Shown: positions 45,062-56,877 of the stretch, piece after piece
Numbering within the stretch: the first letter of the stretch is position 1
How the letters are laid out: each line of letters opens with the position of its first letter
Assembly: GCA_963576565.1 (NCBI GenBank)
Contig: OY755038.1
Span: forward strand, 137,117,624 to 137,181,623
Direction of reading: 5' to 3'
Source of the DNA: Aspidapion aeneum
Taxonomy: Eukaryota > Arthropoda > Insecta > Coleoptera > Brentidae
DNA: 64,000 nucleotides
The notes under the pieces: generated by a model
Told to the model about the DNA's origin: nothing
The model's input: only the letters and a program-made list of their open reading frames with translations
The model's database searches: none
Translations under genes and position numbers: made by a program

Positions 45062-45660
45062 GTTTCACCTTCTTTACCTTTAGTACAGGAGGAAAGCCAG
45101 GATTTAAGGGATATTTTTAAAGTAACTTGTTTAAATGATTCTTTTATTATACCGAGTGAGCATACAACAATTAAATTAAAAATAGAAAAATTCGGTTCAG
45201 TTGATTTAAAAAATTTTATTTTTGAAGAGAATGACGCAGTTTTAAGACCTAAAGGAATTATTTGCTCTCCCCCTGAATTTGATGACGACACTTGTACAAT
45301 GCAATTAACCACCAAAAAACATAACCCAATAAAAATTTTTAAGGAATCGACCTTAGGCTCTCTTAAAAAGGGGTTTAGGTACAATATAGACTCCTTACCC
45401 GTCCTTAACATTGAAGAGACACAAGAGATACAGGATGAAGAGAGAGTGACAATGGCGGACCACAAAATTAACCACATAAAAGATGAAAAAATTAAATCGC
45501 ATTTATACAATTTATTAGAGGAGTACAGCGATGTTTTCGCAAAAAGTCCAAAATATATGGGCCAGACGGACCTTGTAGAACACGTGATTGACGTGGGTGA
45601 CGCGAAACCCATACGTCAAAAGCCATATAGGGTATCTCATAAGGAAAAGGAAATTATAAA
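45062..45660 (+). pseudogene. gypsy pol: linker and first part of reverse transcriptase
   Basis: The frame reads QEESQDLRDIFKV, GIICSPPEF, NIEETQEIQDEERV, then LLEEYSDVFAKSP and KPIRQKPYRVSHKEKEIIN (open in 45299-45706). This is the normal approach to a Ty3/gypsy reverse transcriptase; the palm with its YLDD motif should follow but is missing, as the sequence turns into the inverted LTR fragment at 45661. RNase H, integrase and 3' LTR are also absent. Confidence 0.85.
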
Positions 45661-45710
45661 CGTAACTTGTGTCATTCACTTAATAGGACATTATTTTCTA
45701 TCCTGACAGT

Positions 45711-47303
45711 ATTAACAGATCGCTATCAAAATAAAAGACTTTTAGCCAGTACCTACTGGAACTCAATCTACTACGCAAATTCTTTAAAGGGAAACCAGTC
45801 AGCAAAAGATCTTAGAGTCTTGGTAGATACCTTTTCTGAGAATATTGCGGCGCTCGAAAATCTTGAATTTCCAGTAACGTCGTGGTGTTTTTGTTTATTT
45901 TCAATTTTATTATCAAAAATCGATCAAACCACAAGAACCGCTTTCGAATTAAAGTATAGTACTACCGAGATTCCAACATATCAAAATCTAATTCAGTTTC
46001 TTATTAACCAATGCCGTGCACTTGAAACAGTACAGCTATCTCCCCAAAATATGCAAATGCAACCTTCGACTTTAAAACAGCAAAAGCCAAATTATTCGAA
46101 TTCTAGTAACCAAAAATATAATTCTTACTCAAATATACAGTACAAATCAAGTCGTCCATCAAATTTTTTAGCGCATACGCACTCACAAGTAGCAAATAAA
46201 CAATCCATTATTCAATTTCGACAAAACCAACAACCCTATAAGTGCAAATTATGCAATAATTCTTTTTATCCACTCTCGCAGTGTGGTGTTTTTATTTTCA
46301 AATCTCCTTCAGATCGTTTTACTTATGTAAAACAACAATCTTTATGTATTAACCGTTTACGTTCAAATCATCAAGTAATTGACTGCAGTAGTAACTACAA
46401 CTGCAGGGTATGTCGACATAGACATCATAGTCTTATTCATCTATCGCAAATAACAGATTCAATCCGTCAGAATTCAAGTCAATCCTTTGTTAATTCAAGC
46501 CAAAATTCAAATCAAAATTCGAACTTAAATCAAAGATTGAATTCAAATCAAGTGGCCGTGCCTAGCATGGGCACAAACTTGTCGTATCAGAATTCAAATT
46601 CAAGTCTTAGCCAACAGAACCCTAGTTTTGGTCAACCCAGTTCAAATTCAATTCAAACCAATTCGAATCCAAAAGCATCTACAAATCGATACTCTTCGTT
46701 ATCCACCTTGGCGCCCCGGATGACAGTGCTTCTAGCGACTATAAAATTAGAGGTACTCGATAGTCGGGGTAACTACCAACCTGTCCGAGCACTTCTGGAC
46801 AGCGGTAGCCAAGCTAACCTGATAAGCGAAGCTTGTCTTAACAGGTTAGGCTTGCCAAGAAACAAAATTTCGATCCCTGTTCTCGGACTAAATCAATCTT
46901 CGTCGGCCACTAGAGGCATTTCTACTTGCACTATTCGAGCCCTAGGCCAACAAGAGCCTACCTTTTCTATTCAAGTCTTCGTTTCACCGAAACTCTGTTC
47001 GAATATGCCCTCAGTACAGGTAGATTCATCCAATTGGAGTCATATTTCAAATCTAAAGCTTGCAGATAACCAATTTTACAACCCTGGTCCAATTGACTTA
47101 CTCTTAGGTGCACAACTTTACACAGAAATCGTCCAATCAGGACGAATTCCAGGAACTCATGGCCTACCCTCCGCTTTTGAGACAGTTTTTGGGTGGGTCT
47201 TGATGGGTCAAACGCAAAACATAAATATTTCACCTCAAGTCAATTCTTACTTTACTTCCTGTGAGCAGTCTCTCGACTTTACTATTCGCAGGTTTAGGAC
47301 CTA
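45711..47303 (+). pseudogene. Pao-2 gag C-terminal part and protease
   Basis: Pao-2 resumes with LTDRYQNKRLLASTYWN. The open frame (nominally 45667-47304) continues through the gag C-terminus, Cys/His knuckle-like segments (YKCKLCNN, CRVCRHRHHS; some knuckle residues changed), an Asn/Ser-rich linker, the protease LLDSGSQANLIS (DSG where Pao-1 has DTG) and the IDLLLGAQLY and FGWVLMGQT blocks. It stops at FRT where a frameshift has occurred; the next frame continues DLESIT and LSPEEKRCEEIF. Confidence 0.85.
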
Positions 47304-48335
47304 GAATCAATTACGTCAAAAACGTTTCTCTCACCCGAAGAAAAAAGATGTGAAGAGATTTTCCAAAAAACTACCACTAGAGATATTTCAGGCCGATTTA
47401 CTGTAAATTTGCCTTTTCGTCACATTGACCCTCCTGACCTAGGAGACACATATTCAGTGGCCTATTGTCAATTTTTGTCTCTTGAATCTCGCTTAATAAA
47501 AATTTCAAATTTCTATAGTATGTACTCGGATTTTATGAGAGAATATCTCAAAAACGGGCACATGTCTTTAATTCCAAGATCCGAACCTAGACCTCAGTTA
47601 TGTTCTTATTTACCACATCGCGGAGTCCTTCGTCTTGACAAATCAACGACTAAACTCCGGGTGGTTTTTAACCCCTCTTTTAGGGGTTCAAAAGGCCAAA
47701 GCATGAACGAAACTCTTTTAATAGGACCAAAATTACAAGCCGATATTTCCGAAATTCTATTAAAATTCAGATTTTATTCTATCGTATTTTTGACTGATAT
47801 AAAACAGCATTTTTTACAAATTCAAATCAATCCAATTCATCGGGACTACCAAAGGCTACTTTGGCGATTTGATCCCAACGAACCCCTGCAGGAATACAGG
47901 CTTAATACAGTGACGTTTGGTGTTAGTTCAAGTCCTTATTTAGCTATTAGAACTCTTAGAGAACTAGCCATCCTGGAGGCTAAGAATTATCCTGAAGCAT
48001 CCCAGGTCCTTTTAAATAACATTTTCATGGACGATATTTGCTGTGGAACTAACTCTCTAGAAGGTGCTTTATCGCTTCAAAAGGATCTTATAGCGTTGCT
48101 TAAATTGGGAAAATTTGAATTAAGAAAATGGGCATCAAATAATCGGAAACTTCTTTCACATTTGTCGCCCGCTGATTGTAAGATCCCTGTTACCTTTGAA
48201 GACGATTCTTCAACATCGAAAAGGTGTTGGGCCTTCAGTGGCACCCTTCTACAGATACCTTTACCTATTCTTGTACCCCTTGTGAAAAACCTTGCACCAA
48301 AAGGAATATTTTATCAGCTATCGCTATTGGGATGA
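47304..48335 (+). pseudogene. Pao-2 reverse transcriptase
   Basis: Main frame 47409-48335: RFTVNLPFR, LPHRGVLR, TTKLRVVFN, LIGPKLQADI, FLTDIKQHFLQI (first catalytic Asp), LLWRFDP, GVSSSPYLAIRTL and NIFMDDIC. The catalytic pair is FMDD, where Pao-1 has YVDD. The frame is lost after CWAFSGTLLQ, where Pao-1 has LGLEWSASS. It would copy element RNA inside gag particles. Confidence 0.85.
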
Positions 48336-48336
48336 A

Positions 48337-49306
48337 ATACCTCCCGATGCAATCAAAGCTCTTTGGAATCAATTCAATAATCAATTAACCACTCTTTCGA
48401 ATCTTTGTATACCTTAAATTGCTAGGTTTCTGCGATGCATCCGAGCTAGGATACGCTTGTTGCGTATACGCTCGCGTCGAATTACCAAATAAAATTATCA
48501 AAACTGCTCTAGTCATGGGCAAGTCAAGGGTTGCTCCCTTACACACTATTTCAATCCCACGTTTGGAACTACTTGGAGCTACTCTATTACCGGATTTACT
48601 CGAACTAGTTATTCGCACCTGTTCATCATTACTCGTAATCGATGAAATTCTTGAGTTCTCGGACTCAAAGGTCACGCTTCATTGGGTCACATCTTCACCT
48701 CACAAATGGAATACCACAAACCGCGTGAGTCGTATTCAAGAAACAATCCCCGAAGTCCCTTGGTATCACATTATTTCATTCGAAAACCCTGCCGACTGCG
48801 GTAGCAGAGGGTTGTCGCCTAATAACTTAATAAATCACCCTCTTTGGTTTCACGGCCCTCCATGGATTAACTTGACCACTACGGAGTGGCAAATTCAAAG
48901 GTTTATAAATGAACGTTCTTTGGGAGTTCCAGACGAGGTTCTCAAAGAAGAAAAACAGGAAAATTCAGTGGTGCTGACGGCAGAACTTCAAAATCAAAAC
49001 TTTTTTGATAGATTAATCGATAAAATATACAATTTAAATACCATTCAAAAAATCATTTGTCATTTTGTAGGAATTATTCACAATCGAAAAAACTCAGTTG
49101 ACCTTTTATCCGGCGTTTTTTCCGCTTTTGAACTACACAAGGCTCTACTTGTTTTAGTTAAAAGGGTCCAAGAAGAGATATCATTCAAAAAATTCAGAAT
49201 ACTCAGCTATTACCTAAGCCGTTTCGCAAACTCGCGCCCTTTTTGGATGAATTGGGTTTCCTTAGAAGTGGGCGGACGCTTACGCTTATTCTCAACTCTC
49301 CTTTGA
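48337..49306 (+). pseudogene. Pao-2 RNase H region
   Basis: The frame 48419-49306 reads GFCDASELGYACCVYAR (catalytic Asp), SRVAPLHTISIPRLELLGA (catalytic Glu), FSDSKVTLHW (third acidic residue), VPWYHIISFENPADCGSRG and LWFHGPPW, parallel to residues 1060-1215 of Pao-1. A short bridging part (48337-48418) is out of frame with deletions. After SYYLSRFANSR it drifts out of register. It would remove the RNA strand of the hybrid. Confidence 0.85.
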
Positions 49307-50430
49307 GGCAAAACATCCCCTATTATTGCCGAAATCTCATAGATTAACCCAATTGATCATTATTCAAACTCATAACAAAAATTTACATCCTGGAATAAAC
49401 ACAGTCCAATATTTAATTCGTCAAAAGTTTTGGATTATGTCATCACGTCGAGCTATTCAGAGGGTTTTATTGCAATGTTTCCCTGCTTTCGCTTAAAACC
49501 AAAACCTTACACACCGTTCATGTCGGATTTACCTTCTTTTAGAACGTCACAATTAAAATGTTTTTCACAGTTTGCTTGGACTATGCAGGCTCAATCAAAA
49601 CCGTTGTAGGTCAGAGACGTCGTGGGGCACAAGTTGGTAAATCATATATCGCAGTCTTTGTCGATACTTCTGTCAAAGCAATCCATATCGTGCTGGTTTC
49701 GGATTTAACCACAGAGGCGTGCATCGCTGCTTTACGACACTTTGTCGCTACACGTGGCACTTGTGTCCAAATCACAAGCGATAGAGGCTCATACTTTGTT
49801 GGGGCTATTAAGGAGCTCCATAATCTTTCGAATTTAGCTCCTGAGAGCTTAAAAATCAAATGGTGTCTTAATAGTCCGGGAGCTCAACACCTAAATGGTC
49901 TAGCAGAAGCAAGAGTCAAATCTACAAAAACACATTTGTATTGGGTCATCGGTGACCAGAGACTAACCTTCGAAGAGCTCTATACTCTCCTCGCACAAAT
50001 AGAGGCATTACTCAATTCTCGACCCCTTTGTGAGCAAAGCTCTGACCCAAACGATCTTACATCTCTGACTCCGGGTCATTTCCTCACAATGGAACCTCTT
50101 AATTCGTGTCCTGATCCTGACCATTCTACTCTTAAAGTTGGCAACTTATCCAACGAATTCATGCCGATTTCTGGAAGCGTTGGAAACTCGAGTACTTAAA
50201 TACTTTACAACAGCGTTCTAAGTGGTCGGACCCTTCGGTTGAAATCAAGCTAGATACGCTTGTATTAAGGATGAAACTAGGCCGCCATTACACTGGTTGC
50301 TAGGTAGAATAGTATCCGTACATCCTGGTCGGGATAATCACATTCGAGTTGCTACTGTTAAAACACAACACGGACTTTTCACTCGTCCCGTGGTCAAGTT
50401 ATGCCCACTACCTTTAGATGCGCACTAAAC
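49307..50430 (+). pseudogene. Pao-2 integrase and C-terminal domain
   Basis: The zinc-binding part (49320-49500) is in broken frames: THNKNLHPGINTVQYLI, then a Cys region disrupted near 49480. The frame 49558-50199 carries the core: VCLDYAGSI, AVFVDTSVKAIHI, TSDRGSYFVGA, SPGAQHLNGLAEARVKS (Pao-1 has SAPHFGGLWESNIKS, so the expected Glu context is altered), and FEELYTLLAQIEALLNSRPL. A frameshift near 50140 displaces the C-terminal domain, which continues to about 50427 with many lesions. The 3' LTR follows after a polypurine tract at 50616-50628. Confidence 0.83.
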
Positions 50431-50628
50431 TCCCAAGCAACTCCTTTTTGTTTCGTGTGTCGTCATCTAGAAAATATATATATTTTTTTTCTTTTTAATC
50501 TATAAACCTAAACCGGGTTTTAATCACCCACCCTTTAAGGTTTTGAATTAACTTATATTTTTTTTATATAGTAATTTGTTTATTCAAATTAATCTCAATG
50601 TAAAACTTCGTTTTAGGTGGGCGGAAAA

Positions 50629-51131
50629 TGTTCGTGCAACTTTTATTTTAAATTCAAATTTTGCGCCAAATTCCCGTATTTGGAAAACCCACACAATTTC
50701 AATTTTGATTGGCACAAGCAAAACGCCAGCGCCATCTACGAAAAATGAATCTGCGAAAAAAAGGCCTAACCAAGATGGGATTCTTCTGTCATATTCTATC
50801 GAGATCACCACGCATCATGGTGATAAAATTCTATTAACCAAAAATCCAATAACATTCTTTGAAAATCAAACTAAAACATTACACAAACAAGTGTGATTCT
50901 AGTGTGGATCGACTGCAACGACTGGCCCAGTGAGAGGAGCTCCTCTGGACGACGGAAACAACAAAAAAGGTGAGTGCCAATCCTCTATATTGTCTTTGTG
51001 TGGCCCGGAAAAATTAATATTTTTACATTGTCTTTTTAAGGATTTTTGCACCCAGATTTTATAAAACGACCAGCGCGTTTACAGTCCCGCGGCTCTATCA
51101 ATCCTCAACCTCAAACCTCAAATCACCAACA
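50629..51131 (+). repeat. Pao-2 3' LTR
   Basis: About 95% identical to the 5' LTR by eye, with small indels such as an extra AACCTCA near 51112. Directly preceded by GGTGGGCGGAAAA. The larger LTR divergence compared with Pao-1 fits its greater decay. Confidence 0.88.
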
Positions 51132-53652
51132 AAGTCAAAAATTGTATTAAGTGACCGTAAGTATCGCAAAGTTTTAAGTTGGACAAGTCGGTTATTAAAT
51201 AAGAAAGTCCGCCATTTTGGATCCGTAATTTTTTTCTAACGAAGAAATGCTTAATTATCACTAAAACACTAATTACCTACCAAATTTCAAGTCTCGAGCT
51301 TACCGAGAATTATATGATTGCCGTTGCACAATTTGAAACAAAAATATACGGAGTCAAGTCAAATAAAACCGTTTAATTATTTTTTTATCAAAATTTATTA
51401 TAAGAAAAAAATCTTCAAAAAAATACTAGGTACTTTACATAAATAAACAAATCACAACAATATTTAGTATACTTGTTGTTTATAGTTTTAGGTCCTTGCA
51501 TTATTTGCAATTTGGTATTTGATAATTATATTGGCAATTGTCCATTTGCGATCAGAAATTTTAACACACGAAAAGGTGATCTCATGCTTTGAGACGTTGA
51601 TTATTTACGTCTAATTTGAGTTATCATACCTTTGACAGTGGGAAAGAGGAAGTATAGAGATTAGTTGGATGACTTGGTCGAGTTAATACCCTGAGAATTT
51701 CTCGTTCTTGTATTGAGACACCGCGCACCTGCATAAATGGAAGTTTTCCAAAAATTTATGTGTGGTCTTCGGTAGTTTAATGCTTAGAATGTTTGCGTAC
51801 AGAGCAAGAGGTTCCAGCCGAAGACAGAAAAACTTTTTTCTTATTTTTTTTTCTTTAATTTTTTCTTGTTATTTATAGTTTTAGGTCCTTGCATTATTTG
51901 CAATTTGGTATTTGATAATATTTAGTATATTGAATTGTAACATAATATATTTTTTTCTCATATTATAAAAATGTTTAATTCTTTTATTTTTCATAAAATA
52001 AACCTAGCTCACCGAGAATTACATGATTGCTATTGCACGATTTGAAGTCAAGTCAAATAAAACCGTTTAGTTAATTTTTTGATCAAAATTTATTATAAGA
52101 AAAAAACTAAAAGAAAACTAGGTACTGTGCATAATTAAACACACCAAAACAAAATATAGTATATTGAATTGTAATATAATATATTTTTTAACGCCGTTTT
52201 TTCCGCCGGTCCTGCAATGAAAAGACGCTGGGGGCTCTGGTGTGGAGATATATTTTGGCATGACCTATGAACAATTTTTCCGGACAAATTGATAACAGAG
52301 TTTGTCAGGCAATTTTTTCCACTTTAATTAACAATTTTTAATTTTAAAATACTATTTTTGATTGCCTTAAAATAATAAAAGGAAAATAATCACATGTAAA
52401 TCTACAAAAGAACTATTTCCAAGATCGCCTCCCAACCGCAAGAAAATTTGGCATTTTACATACAAAAACTAAATAAAATAAAAAAGAGATGTTTATAATG
52501 ACTTTATTAAGCTACGTATTAATAATATGTATAAAAAAAATAAAATTTGTCAGATTTAGATTAGGTGAATGCACACAACAATGTGTGTTAAGTGTGCAAC
52601 ATGATTTTTCATACTTATATGTAGAATAATACGTTTTTACCGATGTTTCTTCTCTTTGATGAGGTACTTTGATAAAATTTGACTTCGTTTTGAAACTGTT
52701 TAAGGAAAGAAAACGTCTTAGATCTGGCCAAACAGTGCAGTGACAATAGGGATAGAAACGAAACAAAGACCTTTGAGTTCAGTAACAATGAAGAAGTGAT
52801 AACTCTACTGACCCATTTGAAAACCATCAAACTTCCCCATATAATATGAAAAAAGCTTTGAAAAAAAGCAAATCAAAGTTTACAGCTACTTAAGTTCGTG
52901 CAGCAGGGCAAACAGGGCCTACTCTGGCCAACTTGCCACACCTACAGTTTACCCCCACTACTACTACTACTACTATCGAAAAGTACCGCTCAGGTGTTTC
53001 AAAACCGGTTCATCGATGTCTAGAAATTTGTCTAGGGCGTCTCTCAACCGGTAAAATTGACTTTTTGACTTCAAAAAGTATTACTTAAAAACAATATTAT
53101 CTCGCAAGATTTTTTATGTCTCATGTCATTCTTTACACTTCACAAAATACATTGCTTTTACACCCGTATAATTTATTTATGGCATAGACTAACCATTTTA
53201 TTAGGTGTTCAATGCAAAAAAGCTGTTATGTGTCTCGTAACCGGTTCGATCACACTAATAACTAAACGAAAAACTATGCAAAATCCAAGATGGCGGCGAA
53301 ATGTTTGACCATATAATTCGAAATCTATGAGTCTGACAAATACAGCAGAATTTTTGTGGAAAATTTATTTATTAATTATTTAAGATTTATTTAAAAATAT
53401 ATTTTATAAAAACTTACGAACCAAGTTATTAAAAAAAATATATGCACTATTTTAAAATAACCTTTTGGCTAAGGTTTCAAATAGGAAACAAGATTTTAAA
53501 ATAAGTGGTTTTCTGATTATGTAACGTATATTACCGTGATCTTACCAAGTTACCGTATTTACTTATAGGGATAAAATTAGAATTAATCCACCTTTTCCCT
53601 GTACACAAGTTTTACCCAAGTGAAATATATAAAACGTACTCTACTCTGTGTA
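51132..53652. other. No gene seen; satellite relic and internal direct repeats
   Basis: 51132-51235 continues the diverged 118-base satellite that flanks Pao-2. A segment with TCAAGTCAAATAAAACCGTTT and AATTTATTATAAGAAAAAAA occurs at about 51288-51475 and again at about 52006-52195. A second direct repeat, TAGTTTTAGGTCCTTGCATT plus the following 24 bases, is at about 51484 and 51877. The rest is AT-rich with a (CTA)n run near 52958; the frames at 52512-52830 and 53123-53308 are not recognisable. Confidence 0.5.
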
Positions 53653-53903
53653 ATGCTGGAAGTGATGATGATTCATATATGAGTGGGTCTTGCAGCCCTT
53701 CCACTGCGACCACTAGTGGGTCTATTGTGGCTCACTTTTGAGTGGTTTCTCACCACTGTATGCCTAATCCTCCAAAAAGGTTAGCTATCAGTTTGGGTGA
53801 GACACTGTTCAGATCTTCTGAATTAATCTGAGGTTTACCGAAAGTGTTTTGACGTAAACGTGCAATAGCCGGACATTCCCACAGTACATGTCTAACTGTT
53901 TCA

Positions 53904-54416
53904 TCATCCTCCCATACAGAGTCTACATTCGATCTCTTCTGTTATTCCCATTCTGTGCATGGGTACTCTTAGTCGACAGTGACCCGTAAAAAGTCCAGTC
54001 ACTATACGGATCTCCTGTCTGGTAAGTCCAATGATATTTCTGCCTCTCTTCTGACAAGATCCTTTAATGAACTCTTTAGAGTAAGCCAGTTCTCGTATAT
54101 TCATCCAGTATTGTTGAAAGCTGTCCTCCATCCATTCCAATATGGTTAATTTAGCAGCATTGTATGATATGCTTCGGGCTGGTTCGGGGCCGAAAAATTC
54201 GGCAGCTGTCGCTTCCCTCGCTGCCTGGTCCGCGGCCTCATTTCCCTCGTGTCCAGAATGGCCTGGTATCCATACTAATGACACCTTATTAGCGCTACCA
54301 AGCGTATTCAGCGAGTCTCTGCATTTCGTCACGGTTCTCGATGAGACCGTGTAGGAATCAGGCGCTTTTAAGGCTGCTTGACTGTCGGAGAAGATTTTTA
54401 TGTCCTGTTGGTCCAT
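53904..54416 (-). pseudogene. I-clade LINE RNase H second half and C-terminus
   Basis: 170 residues: IKIFSDSQAALKA (third catalytic Asp), VSLVWIPGHSGHEGNEAADQAA, the classic His/Asp end of RNase H, followed by the C-terminal CRLRVPMHRMGI and CRLCMGG Cys-rich motif of I-type elements. An early stop follows CMGG; another frame continues with LSHPHDETVRHVLW-type text. Confidence 0.85.
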
Positions 54417-54985
54417 TCGTGGTCAGTAATCCACCGGGCACACAGTTCAATGGCTACGAGTTCGGCCTGAAATATAGTAGCCAATTTGCCGAGACTATGT
54501 TGAATCTCGACTTTTTCTTGGATACTAACAACTCCAGATCCAACGCCTGATGGCATTTTGGATCCGTCGTTATACCAGAAGCTATCGTTGTTTGAAAAGT
54601 TGGTCCTGTTCTTTAACCATTCCTCCCTCTCTGGGAGGATAATGTTGTATAGCTTTCTGCTGTACACCGTGTTGAGCATGACGTCGGATATCATTCCTAG
54701 AGTTGCATCCAACTCTTGTTCCCTAATTAGGGCTGTTGATATCACTTTGTTTGCCCGGCCATCCTGGTGGTTGGCCCTTATTCTATAAGTTGCTCTTCGT
54801 GCCTCCGCCTCTAAGAAAATGTGAAGCGGAGGTAAGTTTAGTAAGCATTCAAGCGCAGTCGATGGGCTAGAGCTCATTGTACCACATATGGCAAGACTGG
54901 CCTGTCGTTGTAAGCTGGTTAGTTTGGCTCTCGAGGTTATTTGATGTCCCTTCTCAAACCAGACTATTGCACCGTACGCAATCAT
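54398..54985 (-). pseudogene. I-clade LINE linker and first half of RNase H
   Basis: 195 residues: IAYGAIVWFEKGHQ, a LTSLQRQASLAICGTM helix region and PSTALECLLNLPPL (post-thumb region of I-type elements), then FWYNDGSKMPSGVGSGV and TIFQAELVAIELC, the first Asp and the Glu of RNase H. It overlaps the next frame at WTNRT, where a frameshift occurs. Confidence 0.83.
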
Positions 54986-55026
54986 TGGTCTAATGCCCCA
55001 GGTTTTTCCGCAAATTCTTTTGCACT

Positions 55027-55488
55027 TTATAGAGACAGTGTGGCTTTGCGGATTACCTTTTCCAAATTGGCGTTCCAGGTGAGAGTTTTATCTAGGGTGA
55101 CCCCCAGGTATTTACCCTCTGACGCAAATGGAATTATTTCACCGGTAAGCTCCGGAGGAGTCAGAAAGTCTAGCTTTTTTTTACGGGTGAACGGTATAAT
55201 GATTGTTTTGCAGGGATTAACAGACATCTGTCCCCTATCACACCAGTCTTTTACCGTGTTTAGTACTTCTTGTATCTTTCCAGAGAATTCTTCTTCTGGA
55301 ATGTCTCTAATGATTGCTCCTACGTCATCCGCGTAGCCCAATACCTCTACATCCAGCGATTCTAAGATGGCAAGAAGATCATCGACCAGCAGAGAACACA
55401 GGAGGTGGGGAGACAGAACTCCTCCTTGTGGACAGCCTCTAGCAGCTCTAAAACTTACCAACACACCGTTAAGTGTGGTTTCAATCAC
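55027..55488 (-). pseudogene. I-clade LINE reverse transcriptase, palm
   Basis: 153 residues with RAARGCPQGGVLSPHLL, VEVLGYADDVGAII (catalytic YADD), MSVNPCKTIIIPFTRK and GKYLGVTLDKTLTW, the palm and thumb signatures of I-superfamily LINEs. The preceding block (LDMEGSFNNALPNSLFES, catalytic Asp) lies out of frame at about 55490-55600 next to the truncation point. Confidence 0.85.
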
Positions 55489-55613
55489 TCGATTTTCGAG
55501 TGTGCACCTGATGAACCCTGTGATTCAATTCCTCGGGCGCACGCTGATTCAAAGAGGGAATTGGGTAGTGCATTGTTAAATGATCCTTCCATATCAAGGA
55601 AGATGCTGGAAGT

Positions 55614-55979
55614 AAGTTAATTAGGATAAATTTTAAAAATTTGAGTAGTCTTTATTTTATCTCCTTAGGACAAACCACAAAAAGGAACCAAATCTAACCA
55701 AAAAACGCGTAGTTGCCTATAGCATCAGTCACTTAAGAACAAGCTGTTGTTCTTAAATAAACGATTTTTATTTTCTGTAAATAATTTTTGTTATTTTTCT
55801 GTTCTATTAACTAAGATCCGTTCTTATTTTTTTCCCAGATCGCCCTTGATGATGATATTTAAATATCGAAACCCGTAGTGTGTTTTAAGTTAAAAAAAAA
55901 TGTGAAGAATTTTGGACTTTCCCTTCGATCTTTTCATTATGGTTCTACTTTACCCTAGAGAAATCTACGTTTCAATAAT
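55614..55979. other. No gene seen
   Basis: Short AT-rich gap between two LINEs. A GATGATGATATTTAAATATCG palindrome-like stretch occurs near 55848. Part of it may belong to the following LINE. Confidence 0.4.
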
Positions 55980-56344
55980 GTTAAGAACGAATGACAAAAA
56001 AATAGACTAAACTTAATTAACCAATGTCTAAGAGAAGGAGAAATGCCAAACCTGCTAAAATGTTCTTACATAACATCAGTACCATAAGTAAACAAAACAA
56101 AGAAATATGATCAAATGCAACCAGTTAATGTTTTATGGGATATTGAAAAATTAGTTGAAGAAGTAGTTTATGATTAACTTTTGGAATTTATCAATGAAAA
56201 CGAAATTTTGGTAAAATATCAAACAGGATTTAGAAGAGGATTTTCCACCGAAATTGCTGTTCAATATGTCACAGAAAATTGAAGACAAAGTTTTGAAAAG
56301 GGAGAAAAAATAGGAGGAATATTTTTGGATTTTAAACCAGCATA

Positions 56345-56602
56345 TTGATAAAAAAAAGACTTTTAAAAAAATTATGGGACTATGGAATTAGGGGTAAATC
56401 TTATAGCTGGTTGAAAAACTACTTAACAGAAAGATCACCATGTACAAAAATTATTAATTTATTTTCGAAAAACAATATTGGCGTACCACTAGGTAGTAAA
56501 TTGGGACCATTGCTTTTTATTTTATATATAAACGACCTTCCAAATATTTTAAAATTTTGTCAAATTCAAAGGTTTGCCGACGATACATTAATAAAAAATT
56601 AG
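56345..56602 (+). pseudogene. LINE-C reverse transcriptase, palm
   Basis: 85 residues: LLKKLWDYGIRGKSYSWL, NNIGVPLGSKLGPLLF (PLGS in place of PQGS) and IQRFADDTLIKN, the catalytic FADD. In-frame TGA and TAA codons separate it from the preceding LDFKPAY block. The thumb is deleted: the next frame (56557-56799) goes straight to LEILDSFKYLGIIL. Confidence 0.75.
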
Positions 56603-56877
56603 AAATTCTAGATTCATTTAAATATTTGGGCATAATTTTAGATTCTAAATTAAAATTTATCATTTTTTCCAAAAAATGTATATATAATACCATCATTTGC
56701 CTCATTATTTATACTGTTCTACTATTTTATACACTGCAAATGAAAAAATTTTTGCAAGACTTCTTATTTTACAAAATAAAGCTGAACAAATTATTTTAAA
56801 TTCAAATAAAGACACAAGAATCATAGATGTGCTTAAAAATCTTAAATAGCTGAATGAAAAAAAATTAATATTTTTTA

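Larger units (their letters stand above)
41984..45708 (+). mobile_element. Defective Ty3/gypsy element with inverted ends
   Basis: Order: 5' LTR (41984-42460), primer-site-like TGGTGGAGGCGCCGCTG (42463), gag (42965-44533), protease (from 44530), and pol up to the first residues of the reverse transcriptase, stopping at 45660. In place of the rest of pol and the 3' LTR there is a perfect 48-base inverted copy (45661-45708) of the first 48 bases of the LTR. The insert thus starts TGTCAGGATAG and ends CTATCCTGACA. Pao-2 gag resumes at once. No clear 4-6 base target duplication is seen: flanks are ATCGTG and GTATTA. Confidence 0.85.
40483..51131 (+). mobile_element. Pao-2: decayed BEL/Pao element with nested gypsy
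   Basis: LTRs at 40483-40978 and 50629-51131 enclose gag, protease, reverse transcriptase, RNase H and integrase in plus-strand order, each in a different broken frame. A 3.7-kb gypsy-derived insert (41984-45708) splits gag. The element lies in a diverged unit of the 118-base satellite, flanked by AAGTT and AAGTC, a plausible 5-base target duplication with one change. Several frameshifts and stops show it is older than Pao-1. Confidence 0.9.
53664..55602 (-). mobile_element. I-clade LINE with RNase H, 5'-truncated, 11-bp TSD
   Basis: The insert lies between exact copies of ATGCTGGAAGT (53653-53663 and 55603-55613). Read on the minus strand it starts inside a reverse transcriptase, continues into an RNase H domain and ends in an (ATC)n-like tail at 53664-53672. 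A LINE that carries RNase H after the reverse transcriptase belongs to the I superfamily (I, R1, LOA and relatives). Frameshifts near 55490, 55030 and 54400 and an ALKAPDS change show moderate decay. Confidence 0.9.

Noticed and set aside
45007..45612. 201-residue minus-strand frame
   Set aside because: It is antisense to gypsy pol and to the inverted Pao LTR fragment.
41984..45708. DNA transposon with 48-bp terminal inverted repeats
   Set aside because: The interior is LTR, primer site, gag and protease of a gypsy element; the right inverted end is a copy of the LTR start.
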